This document shows positions 53,341-64,000 of a DNA stretch of 64,000 nt, piece after piece (position 1 is the stretch's first letter; each line of letters opens with the position of its first letter). The stretch comes from Saccoglossus kowalevskii (taxonomy: Eukaryota; Hemichordata; Enteropneusta; Harrimaniidae). Under the pieces are notes generated by a model, which did no database searches, was not told the origin of the DNA, and saw only the letters and a list, made by a program, of their open reading frames with translations. The stretch is from NCBI RefSeq assembly GCF_000003605.2, contig NW_003140751.1, positions 16,864-80,863 on the forward strand, read 5' to 3'. Both the position numbers and the translations under genes were made by a program.

Positions 53341-54899
53341 ATGTAGACACATACCACAAATCAGTTCTAGAGACAAGCTACAGAAACTTGCATGCAATGT
53401 AGACATACCACAAATCAGTTCTACGGACAAGCTACAGAAACTTGCATGCATTGTAGACACATACCACAAATCAGTTCTAGGGACAAGCTACAGAAACGTG
53501 CATGGAATGTAGACACATACCACAAATCAGTTCTAGGGACAAGCTGCAGAAACTTGCATGCAATGTAGACACATACCACAAATCAGTTCTAGAGACAAGC
53601 TACAGAAACTTGCATACAATGTAGACACATACCACAAATCATATCTAGGGACAAACTGCAAAAACTTGCGTGCTGTGTACACACCTACCACCAATCCTTT
53701 CTACAGACTAGCTACACAAGCTTGCATGGAATGTACAAATACCACAAATCATCTCTAGGGACAAGCTACAGAAACTTGCGTGCAATGTAGACATAGACAA
53801 ACCAGTTCTAGGGACAAGCTGCTGAAACTTGCATGGAATGTAGACACACAACACAAATCAGTTCTAGGGACAAGCTACAGAAACTTGCATGGAATGTAGA
53901 CACATACCACAAATCAGTTCTAGGGACAAGCTACAGAAACTTGCATGGAATGTAGACATACCACAAATCAGTTCTCGAGACAAGCTGCAGAAACTTGCAG
54001 GGAATGTAGACACATACCACAAATCAGTTCTAGGGACAAGCTGCAGAAACTTGCATGCAATGTAGACACATACCACAAATCAGTTCTAGAGACAAGCTAT
54101 AGAAACTTGCATGCAATGTAGACATACCACAAATCAGTTCTAGGGACAAGCTACAGAAACTTGCATGCAATGTAGACACATACCACAAATCAGTTCTAGG
54201 GACAAGCTACAGAAACTTGCATGGAATGTAGACACATACCACAAATCAGTTCTAGGGACAAGCTGCAGAAACTTGCATGGAATGTAGACACATACCACAA
54301 ATCAGTTCTAGGGACAAGCTGCAGAAACTTGCATGCAATGTAGACACATACCACAAATCAGTTCTAGAAACAAGCTACAGAAACTTGCATGCAATGTAGA
54401 CACATACCACAAATCAATTCTAGGGACAAGCTACAGAAACTTGTATGGAATGTAGAAATACCACAAATCAGTTCTAGAAACAAGCTACAGAAACTTGCAT
54501 GCAATGTAGACACATACCACAAATCAGTTCTAGGAACAAGCTGCAGAAACTTTCATGCAATGTAGACACATACCACAAATCAGTTCTAGGGACAAGCTGC
54601 AGAAACTTGCATGGAATGTAGACACATACCACAAATCAGTTCTAGAGACAAGCTACAGAAACTTGCATGGAATGTAGACACATACCACAAATCAGTTCTA
54701 GGGACAAGCTACAGAAACTTGCATGGAATGTAGACACATACCACAAATCAGTTCTAGGGACAAGCTGCAGAAACTTGCATGCAATGTAGACACATACTAC
54801 AAATCAGTTCTAGGGACAAGCTATAGAAACTTGCATGCAATGTAGACATACCACAAATCAGTTCTAGGGACAAGCTGCAGAAACTTGCATGCAATGTAG
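53341..54899. repeat. B-type patch with diverged island 7 at its left part
   Basis: After about 300 bp of ordinary B units, 53640-53770 has AATCATATCTAGGG, TTGCGTGCTGTGTACACACC, CCACCAATCCTTTCTACAGAC and AAATCATCTCTAGGG. Immediately after, GACATAGACAAACCAG starts a further copy of the cassette seen at 3590-3890 (offset 50,194 bp). GTTCTAGGTAC near 54915 marks the switch back to A type. There is no gene. Confidence 0.86.
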
Positions 54900-57800
54900 A
54901 CACATACCACAAATCAGTTCTAGGTACAAGCTGCAGAAACTTGCATGCAATGTAGACACATACCACAAATCAGTTCTAGGAACAAGCTACAGAAACTTGC
55001 ATGGAATGTAGACATACCACAAATCAGTTCTCGGGACAAGCTGCAGAAACTTGCATGCAATGTAGACATATACTACAAATCAGTTCTAGGGACATGGCTG
55101 CAGAAAGTTGCATGCAATGTAGACACATACCACAAATCAGTTCTAAGGACAAGCTGCAGAAACTTGCATGCAATGTAGACACATACCACAAATCAGTTCT
55201 AGGGACAAGCTGCAGAAACTTGCATGCAATGTAGACACATACTACAAATCAGTTCTAGCGATAAGCTGCAGAAACTTGCATGCAATGTAGACACATACCA
55301 CAAATCAGTTCTAGGGACAAGCTACAGAAACTTGCATGCAATGTAGACACATACTACAAATCAGTGCTAGGGACAAGCTGCAGAAACTTACATGCAATGT
55401 AGACACATACCATAAATCAGTTCTAGGGACAAGCTGCAGAAACTTGCATGCAATGTAGACACATACCACAAATCAGTTCTAGGGACAAGCTGCAGAAACT
55501 TGCATGCAATGTAGACACATATCACAAATCAGTTCTAGGGACAAGCTACAGAAACTTGCATAGAATGTAGACATACCACAAATCAGTTCTAGGGACAAGC
55601 TACAGAAACTTGCATGGAATGTAGACATACCACAAATCAGTTCTAGGGACAAGCTGCAGAAACTTGTATGGAATGTAGAAATACCACAAATCAGTTCTAG
55701 GGACAAGCTGCAGAAAGTTGCATGCAATGTAGACACATACCACAAATCAGTTCTAGGGACAAGCTGCAGAAACTTGCATGCAATGTAGACACATACTAGA
55801 AATCAGTTCTAAGGATAAGCTGCAGAAACTTGCATGCAATGTAGACACATACCACAAATCAGTTCTAGGGACAAGCTACAGAAACTTGCATGCAATGTAG
55901 ACACATACTACAAATCAGTTCTAGGGACAAGCTGCAGAAACTTGCATGCAATGTAGACACATACCACAAATCAGTTCCAGGGACAAGCTGCAGAAACTTG
56001 CATGCAATGTAGACACATACCACAAATCAGTTCTAGGGACAAGCTGCAGAAACTTGCATGCAATGTAGACACATACCACAAATCAGTTCTAGGGACAAGC
56101 TGCAGAAACTTGTATGGAATGTAGAAATACCACAAATCAGTTCTAGGGACAAGCTGCAGAAACTTGTATGGAATGTAGAAATACCACAAATCAGTTCTAG
56201 GGACAATCTGCAGAAACTTGCATGCAATGCAGATACATACCACAAATCAGTTCTTTGGACAAGCAATACAAACTTGCATGGAATGTAGACATAGACAAAT
56301 CAGTTCTAGGGACAAGCTGCAGAAACTTGCATGCAATGTAGACACATACCACAAATCAGTTCGAGGGACAAGCTGCAAAAACTTGCATGCAATGTAGACA
56401 TATACTACAAATCAGTTCTAGGGACAAGCTGCAGAAATGTTCATGCAATGTAAACACATACCACAAATCAGTTCTAAGGACAAGCTGCAGAAACTTGCAT
56501 GCAATGTAGACACATACCACAAATCAGTTCTAGGGACAAGCTGCAGAAACTTGCATGCAATGTAGACACATACTACAAATCAGTTCTAAGGATAAGCTGC
56601 AGAAACTTGCATGCAATGTAGACATATACCACAAATCAGTTCTAGGGACAAGCTACAGAAACTTGCATGCAATGTAGACACATACTACAAATCAGTTCTA
56701 GGGACAAGCTGCAGAAACTTGCATGCAATGTAGACACATACCACAAATCAGTTCCAGGGACAAGCTGCAGAAACTTGCATGCAATGTAGACACATACCAC
56801 AAATCAGTTCTAGGGACAAGCTGCAGAAACTTGCATGCAATGTAGACACATACCACAAATCAGTTCTAGGGACAAGCTACAGAAACTTGCATGGAATGTA
56901 GACATACCACAAATCAGTTCCAGGGACAAGCTACAGAAACTTGCATGGAATGTAGACATACCACAAATCAGTTCCAGGGACAAGCTACAGAAACTTGTAT
57001 GGAATGTAGAAATACCACAAATCAGTGCTCGGGACAAGCTGCAGAAACTTGCATGCAATGTAGACACATACTACAAATCAGTTCTAGGGACAAGCTGCAG
57101 AATCTTGCATGCAATGTAGACACATACCACAAATCAGTTCTAGGGACAAGCTACAGAATATTGTATGGAATGTAGACACATACTACAAATCAGTTCGAGG
57201 GACAAGCTGCAGAAACTTGTATGGAATGTAGAAATACCACAAATCAGTTATAGGGACAAGCTGCAGAAACTTGCATGCAATGTAGACACATACCACAAAT
57301 CAGTTCTAGGGACAAGCTACAGAAACTTGTATGCAATGTAGAAATACCCCAAATCAGTTCTAGGGACAATCTGCAGAAACTTGCAGGCAATGCAGATACA
57401 TACCAAAAATCAGTTCTATGGACAAGCTACACAAACTTGCATGGAATGTAGACATAGACAAATCAGTTCTAGGGACAAGCTGCAGAAACTTGCATGCAAT
57501 GTAGACACATACCACAGATCAGTTCGAGGGACAAGCTACAGAAATTTGTATGGAATGTAGATACATACCACAAATCAGTTCTAGGGACAAGCTGCAGAAA
57601 TTTGTATGGAATGTAGAAATACCAGAAATCAGTTCTAGGGACAAGCTGCAGAAACTTGCATGGAATATAGACACATACCACAAATCAGTTCTAGGGATAA
57701 GCTGCAGAAACTTGTATGGAATGTAGAAATACCACAAATCAGTTCACGGGAAAAGCTGCAGAAACTTGCATGCAATGTAGACACATACTACAAATCAGTT

Positions 57801-59219
57801 CTAGGGACAAGTTGCAGAAACTTGCATGCAATGTAGACACATACAACAAATCAGTTCTAGGGACAAGCTACAAAAACTTGCATGGAATGTACACATACCA
57901 CAAATCAGTTCTAGGGACAAGCTACAGAAACTTGCATGGAATGTACACATACCACAAATCAGTTCTAGGGACAAGCTGCAGAAACTTGTATGGAATGTAG
58001 AAATACCACAAATCAGTGCTCGGGACAAGCTGCAGAAACTTGCATGCAATGTAGACATATACTACAAATCAGTTCTAGGGACAAGCTGCAGAAACTTGCA
58101 TGCAATGTAGACACATACCACAAATCAGTTCTAGGGACAAGCTACAGCATCTTGTATGGAATGTAGACACATACTACAAATCAGTTCGAGGGAAAAGCTG
58201 CAGAAACTTGTATGGAATGTAGAAATACCACAAATCAGTTATAGGGACAAGCTGCAGAAACTTGCATGCAATGTAGACACATACCACAAATCAGTTCTAG
58301 GGACAAGCTGCAGAAACTTGTATGCAATGCAGAAATACCACAAATCAGTTCTAGGGACAATCTGCAGAAACTTGCATGCAATGCAGATACATACCACAAA
58401 TCACTTCTATGGACAAGCTACACAAACTTGCATGGAATGTAGACATAGACAAATCAGTTCTAGGGACAAGCTGCAGAAACTTGCATGCAATGTAGACAAA
58501 TACCACAAATCAGTTCGAGGGACAAGCTGCAGAAACTTGTATGGAATGTTGATACATACCACAAATCAGTTCACGGGAAAAGCTGCAGAAACTTGCATGC
58601 AATGTAGACACATACTACAAATCAGTTCTAGGGACAAGCTGCAGAAACTTGCATGCAATGTAGACACATACCACAAATGAGTTCTAGGGACAAGCTACAG
58701 AAACTTGCATGGAATGTTGACATACCACAAATCAGTTCAAGGGACAAGCTGCAGAAACTTACATGCAATGTAGACATACCACAAGTCAGTTCTAGGGACA
58801 AGCTGCAGAAACTTGCAAGGAATGTTGACATAGACAAATCAGTTCTAGGGACCAGCTGCAGAAACTTGTATGCAATGTAGACACATACCACAATCCAGTT
58901 CTAGGGACAAGCTGCAGAAACTTGCATGCAATGTAGACACATACCACAAATCAGTTCTAGGGACAAGCTACAGAAACTTGCATTGAATGTAGATATACCA
59001 CAAATCAGTTCTAGGGACAAGCTGCAGAAACTTGTATGGAATGTAGAAATACCACAAATCAATTCTCGGGACAAGCTGCAGAAACTTGCATGCAATGTAG
59101 ACACATACTACAAATCAGTTCTAGGGACAAGCTGCAGAAACTTGCATGCAATGTAGACACATACGACAAATCAGTTCTAGGGACAAGCTACAGAAACATG
59201 CATGGAATATTGACATACC
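54900..59219. repeat. A-type domain collinear with 12.6-16.1 kb
   Basis: 54917-55490 matches 12602-13175 (42,315 bp), 56475-57790 matches 14271-15530 (42,204 then 42,260 bp), and 58628-59104 matches 15541-16125 (43,087 bp, with some units missing). About 830 bp at 57800-58620 are extra here; their first half also matches 63237-63640 (5,437 bp). The order is kept over more than 3 kb. There is no gene. Confidence 0.86.
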
Positions 59220-62200
59220 ACAAATCAGTTCGAGGGACAAGCTGCAGAAACTTGCATGCAATGTAGACACATACCACAAATCAGTTCTAGAGACAAGCTA
59301 CAGAAACTTGCATGGAATGTAGACATACCACAAATCAGTTCTAGGGACAAGCTACAGAAACGTGCATGCAATGTAGACATACCACAAATCAGTTCTAGGG
59401 ACAAGCTACAGAAACTTGCATGCAATGTTGACGCATACCACAAATCAGTTCTAGGGACAAGCTGCAGAAAATTGCATGCAATGTAGACACATACCACAAA
59501 TCAATTCTAGGGACAAGCTGCAGAAACTTGTATGGAATGTAGAAATACCACAAATCAGTTCTAAAGACAAGCTACAGAAACTTGCATGCAATGTAGACAC
59601 ATACCACAAATCAATTCTAGGGACAAGCTGCAGAAACTTGCATGCAATGTAGACACATACCACAAATCAATTCTAGGGACAAGCTACAGTAACTTGCATG
59701 CAATGTAGACACATACCACAAATCAGTTCTAGGGACAAGCTACAGAAACTTGCATGGAATGTAGACACATACCACAAATCAGTTCTAGGGACAAGCTGCA
59801 GAAACTTGCATGCAATGTAGACACATACCACAAATCAGTTCTAGGGACAAGCTACAGAAACTTGCATGGAATGTAGACATACCACAAATCAGTTCTAAGG
59901 ACAAGCTACAGAAACTTGCATGCAATGTAGACACATACCACAAATCAGTTCTAGAGACAAGCTACAGAAACTTGAATGCAATGTAGACACATACCACAAA
60001 TCAGTTCTAGGGACAAGCTGCAGAAACTTGCATGCAATGTAGACACATACCACAAATCAGTTCTAGGGACAAGCTACAGAAACTTGCATGGAATGTAGAC
60101 ACATACCACAAATCAGTTCTAGGGACAAGCTGCAGAAACGTGCATGCAATGTAGACACATACCACAAATCAGTTCTAGAGACAAGCTACAGAAACTTGAA
60201 TGCAATGTAGACACATACCACAAATCAGTTCTAGGGACAAGCTGCAGAAACTTGCATGCAATGTAGACACATACCACAAATCAGTTCTAGGGACAAGCTA
60301 CATCAACTTACATACAATGTAGACACATACCACAAATCAGTTCTAGGGACAAGCTACAGAAACTTGCATGGAATGTAGACACATACCACAAATCAGTTCT
60401 AGGGACAAGCTGCAGAAACTTGCATGCAATGTAGACACATACCACAAATCAGTTCTAGGGACAAGCTACAGAAACTTGCATGGAATGTAGACATACCACA
60501 AATCAGTTCTAAGGACAAGCTACAGAAACTTGCATGCAATGTAGACATACCACAAATCAGTTCTAGGGACAAGCTACAGAAACTTGCATGGAATGTAGAC
60601 ACATACCACAAATCAGTTCTAGAGACAAGCTGCAGAAACTTGCATGCAATGTAGACAAATACCACAAATCAGTTCTAGGGACAAGCTACAGAAACTTGCA
60701 TGGAATGTAGACACATACCACAAATCAGTTCTAGGGACATGCTGCAGAAACTTGCATGCAATGTAGACACATACCACAAATCAGTTCTAGAGACAAGCTA
60801 CAGAAACGTGCATGGAATGTAGAAATACCACAAATCAGTTCTAGGGACAAGCTACAGAAACTTGCATGCAATGTAGACACATACCACAAATCAGTTCTAG
60901 GGACAAGCTACAGAAACTTGCATGCAATGTAGACACATACCACAAATCAGTTCTAGGGACAAGCTACAGAAACTTGCATGCAATGTAGACACATACCACA
61001 AATCAGTTCTAGAGACAAGCTACAGAAACTTGCATGGAATGTAGACACATACCACAAATCAGTTCTAGAGACAAGCTGCAGAAACTTGTATGCAATGTAG
61101 TCACATACTAAAAATCAGTTCTAGGGACAAGCTATAGAAACTTGCATGCAATGTAGACATACCACAATTCAGTTCTAGAGACAAGCTACAGAAACTTGCA
61201 TGCAATGTAGACACATACCACTAAATCAGTTCTAGGGACAAGCTACAGAAACTTGCATGGAATGTAGACACATACCACAAATCAGTTCTAGGGACAAGCT
61301 GCAGAAACTTGCATGCAATTTAGACACATACCACAAATCAGTTCTAGAGACAAGCTACAGAAACTTGCATGCAATGTAGACATACCACAAATCAGTTCTA
61401 CGGACAAGCTACAGAAACTTGCATGCAATGTAGACACATACCACAAATCAGTTCTAGGGACAAGCTACAGTAACTTGCATGCAATGTAGACACATACCAC
61501 AAATCAGTTCTAGGGACAAGCTACAGAAACTTGCATGGAATGTAGACACATACCACAAATCAGTTCTAGGGACAAGCTGCAGAAACTTGCATGCAATGTA
61601 GACACATACCACAAATCAGTTCTAGAGACAAGCTACAGAAACTTGCATGCAATGTAGACATACCACAAATCAGTTCTACGGACAAGCTACAGAAACTTGC
61701 ATGCAATGTAGACACATACCACAAATCAGTTCTAGGGACAAGCTACAGTAACTTGCATGCAATGTAGACACATACCACAAATCAGTTCTAGGGACAAGCT
61801 GCAGAAACTTGCATGCAATGTAGACACATACCACAAATCAATTCTAGGGACAAGCTACAGAAACTTGTATGGAATGTAGAAATACCACAAATCAGTTCTA
61901 GAGACAAGCTACAGAAACTTGCATGCAATGTAGACACATACCACAAATCAGTTCAAGGGACAAGCTGCAGAAACTTTCATGCAATGTAGACACATACCAC
62001 AAATAAGTTCTAGGGACAAGCTGCAGAAACTTGCATGCAATGTAGACACATACCACAAATCAGTTCTAGGGACAAGCTACAGAAACTTGCATGGAATGTA
62101 GACACATACCACAAATCAGTTCTAGGGACAAGCTGCAGAAACGTGCATGCAATGTAGACACATACCACAAATCAGTTCTAGAGACAAGCTACAGAAACTT

Positions 62201-62680
62201 GAATGCAATGTAGACACATACCACAAATCAGTTCTAGGGACAAGCTGCAGAAACTTGCATGCAATGTAGACACATACCACAAATCAGTTCTAGGGACAAG
62301 CTACATCAACTTACATACAATGTAGACACATACCACAAATCAGTTCTAGGGACAAGCTACAGAAACTTGCATGGAATGTAGACACATACCACAAATCAGT
62401 TCTAGGGACAAGCTGCAGAAACTTGCATGCAATGTAGACACATACCACAAATCAGTTCTAGGAACAAGCTACAGAAACTTGCATGGAATGTAGACATACC
62501 ACAAATCAGTTCTACGGACAAGCTACAGAAACTTGCATGCAATGTAGACATACCACAAATCAGTTCTAGGGACAAGCTACAGAAACTTGCATGGAATGTA
62601 GACACATACCACAAATCAGTTCTAGAGACAAGCTGCAGAAACTTGCATGCAATGTAGACAAATACCACAAATCAGTTCTA
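59220..62680. repeat. B-type domain with a 2,003-bp offset duplication
   Basis: 59225-59640 matches 43604-44020 (15,621 bp). 60060-60680 matches 62063-62683 (2,003 bp). 61120-62400 matches 42330-43610 (18,791-18,792 bp, after a one-base insertion near 61212 in CCACTAAATC). There is no gene. Confidence 0.87.
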
Positions 62681-63779
62681 GGGACAAGCTGCAGAAAGTT
62701 GCATGCAATGTAGACACATACCACAAATCAGTTCTAGGGACAAGCTGCAGAAACTTGCATGCAATGTAGACACATACTACAAATCAGTTCTAAGGATAAG
62801 CTGCAGAAACTTGCATGCAATGTAGACACATACCACAAATCAGTTCTAGGGACAAGCTACAGAAACTTGCATGCAATGTAGACATATACTACAAATCAGT
62901 TCTAGGGACAAGCTGCAGAAAGTTGCATGCAATGTAGACACATACCACAAATCAGTTCTAGGGACAAGCTGCAGAAACTTGCATGCAATGTAGACACATA
63001 CTACAAATCAGTTCTAAGGATAAGCTGCAGAAACTTGCATGCAATGTAGACACATACCACAAATCAGTTTTAGGGACAAGCTACAGAAACTTGCATGCAA
63101 TGTAGACACATACTACAAATCAGTTCTAGGGACAAGCTGCAGAAACTTGCATGCAATGTAGATACATACCACAAATCAGTTCCAGGGACAAGCTGCAGAA
63201 ACTTGCATGCAATGTAGACACATACCACAAATCAGTTCTAGGGACAAGCTGCAGAAACTTGCATGCAATGTAGACACATACAACAAATCAGTTCTAGGGA
63301 CAAGCTACAGAAACTTGCATGGAATGTAGACATACCACAAATCAGTTCTAGGGACAAGCTACAGAAACTTGCATGGAATGTAGACATACCACAAATCAGT
63401 TCTAGGGACAAGCTGCAGAAACTTGTATGGAATGTAGAAATACCACAAATCAGTGCTCGGGACAAGCTGCAGAAACTTGCATGCAATGTAGACATATACT
63501 ACAAATCAGTTCTAGGGACAAGCTGCAGAAACTTGCATGCAATGTAGACACATACCACAAATCAGTTCTAGGGACAAGCTACAGCATCTTGTATGGAATG
63601 TAGACACATACTACAAATCAGTTCGAGGGAAAAGCTGCAGAAACTTGTATGCAATGTAGACACATACCACAAATCAGTTCTAGGGACAAGCTGCAGAAAC
63701 TTGCATGCAATGTAGACACATACCACAAATCAGTTCTAGGGACAAGCTACAAAAACTTGCATGCAATGTAGACACATAC
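62681..63779. repeat. A-type units
   Basis: Two 222-bp sets with GTTCTAAGGATAAGCTG and ACATACTAC units stand side by side at about 62690-63130. 63237-63640 is a copy of 57800-58203 with CAGTGCTCGGGAC and CAGCATCTTGTATGG. There is no gene. Confidence 0.85.
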
Positions 63780-64000
63780 CACAAATCATTTCTAGGGACA
63801 AGCTTCAGAAACTTGCATGCAATGTAGACACATACCACAAATCACTTCTAGGGACAAGCTGCAGAAACTTGCATGGAATGTACACACATACCACAAATCA
63901 TTTCTAGGGACCATCTGCAGAAATTTGCATGCAATGTAGACGCATACTACAAATCATTTCTAGGGACAAGCTATAGAAACTTGCATGCAATGTACACATA
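63780..64000. repeat. Mildly diverged units at the right edge of the window
   Basis: Four successive units replace CAGTTCT with CATTTCT, CACTTCT, CATTTCT and CATTTCT. GTACACACATACC, GGGACCATCTGCAG and GACGCATACTAC also occur, and the window stops in TGTACACATA. TGTACACATA and CACTTCT are marks of the diverged islands. Confidence 0.85.

Larger units (their letters stand above)
1..64000. repeat. Satellite DNA array, 54-56 bp monomer, about 1,150 head-to-tail copies
   Basis: The same unit can be followed through every line of the window. Taking CAG of CAGTTCTAGGGAC as base 1, AGCT falls at 15-18, CTGCAG (PstI-type) or CTACAG at 17-22, GCATGC (SphI-type) at 29-34, GTAGAC at 38-43 and ACCACAAAT at 48-56. 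Common lengths are 56 bp (GACACATACC), 54 bp (GACATACC or GAAATACC) and 53 bp (GACATAGGC, or CTTTATGG for CTTGCATGG). All units read in one direction and I saw no inverted copy. The hand consensus has 24 G+C of 56 and no CpG. Size, uniformity and lack of other sequence fit a heterochromatic eukaryotic satellite. Chromosomal location and species cannot be read from the sequence. The family is not one I recognise. Confidence 0.98.

Noticed and set aside
58156-58680. Longest open frame (174 codons) and all similar frames on both strands as protein genes
   Set aside because: They are translations of the satellite unit in rotating frames. Lengths follow 40 + 18n or 52 + 18n codons, depend on the number of 54-bp units, and occur equally on both strands. 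The peptides have no known domain, and copies differ by changes without codon bias.
1-64000. A repetitive protein gene (silk- or mucin-like) made of 18-residue repeats
   Set aside because: Only short runs of 54-bp units keep frame. Most units are 56 bp and shift the frame, with TAG stops twice per unit in two of three frames. No splice pattern or start region is visible.
1-64000. CRISPR array
   Set aside because: Repeats are regular, but there are no unique spacers; every part of the 54-56 bp period is conserved. No cas genes are present.
1-64000. Telomere-like repeat because of TAGGG in every unit
   Set aside because: TAGGG occurs once per 54-56 bp within CTAGGGAC. There is no run of TTAGGG or TTTAGGG.
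1-64000. Promoters or TATA boxes (CATATACTAC, GATATACC)
   Set aside because: These are one- or two-base variants of the GACACATACC part of the unit and have no accompanying gene or conserved context.
1-64000. Window as a pure assembly artefact
   Set aside because: Copies carry many private substitutions and different unit orders, which a simple duplicated-contig error would not produce. Individual joins between large blocks still could be wrong, and only long reads can tell.

Overview
The whole 64 kb window is one block of tandem satellite DNA. A monomer of about 54-56 bp repeats head to tail from the first base to the last, roughly 1,150 copies, all in the same direction. I found no protein-coding gene, rRNA, tRNA, transposon, poly(A) tail, microsatellite run or unique-sequence spacer. 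The common 56-bp unit has four landmarks in order: CAGTTCTAGGGAC, AGCTGCAG or AGCTACAG, AAACTTGCATGCAATG, and GACACATACCACAAAT. My hand-built consensus has 24 G+C of 56, no CpG, and a strong A over T bias on this strand (21 A to 11 T). An array of this size, with higher-order structure and CpG loss, points to a eukaryotic, probably cytosine-methylated genome and to constitutive heterochromatin (pericentromeric, centromeric or subtelomeric). I do not recognise the satellite family and cannot name the species.

Two kinds of domain alternate. 'A' domains are rich in 54-bp units with GTATGGAATG and GAAATACC, in 53-bp units, and in CTGCAG (PstI-type) units. They lie at about 1-3.29, 5.55-23.0, 26.58-27.12, 45.05-45.47, 50.3-53.3, 54.9-59.2 and 62.7-63.8 kb. 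'B' domains are mostly 56-bp units with GCTACAG, with GCATGC and GCATGG alternating. They lie at about 3.29-5.55, 23.0-45.05 (apart from the short A patch), 45.6-50.3, 53.3-54.9 and 59.2-62.7 kb. Multi-unit blocks of 110, 162, 166, about 330, 947, 1,333, 1,606, 2,320 and 3,320 bp are repeated in tandem. Longer blocks recur at offsets of about 3.95, 9.08, 18.8, 25.0, 31.2, 33.5 and 42.3 kb. This is the pattern left by repeated unequal exchange and segmental copying inside the array.

A few short islands (about 24.07-24.30, 26.64-26.90, 34.84-35.06, 41.46-41.53, 41.63-42.04, 45.47-45.59, 51.31-51.47, 53.64-53.77 and 63.78-64.0 kb) hold diverged units. Several share the same alternative bases (ACGCAAACTTGTGTGCGATG, TGTACACATACC, CATCTCTTCT). 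Comparison suggests an older, CpG-containing form of the monomer, from which the common form arose partly by CpG to TpG/CpA decay. The many short open frames on both strands are arithmetic by-products of unit length and are not called as genes.
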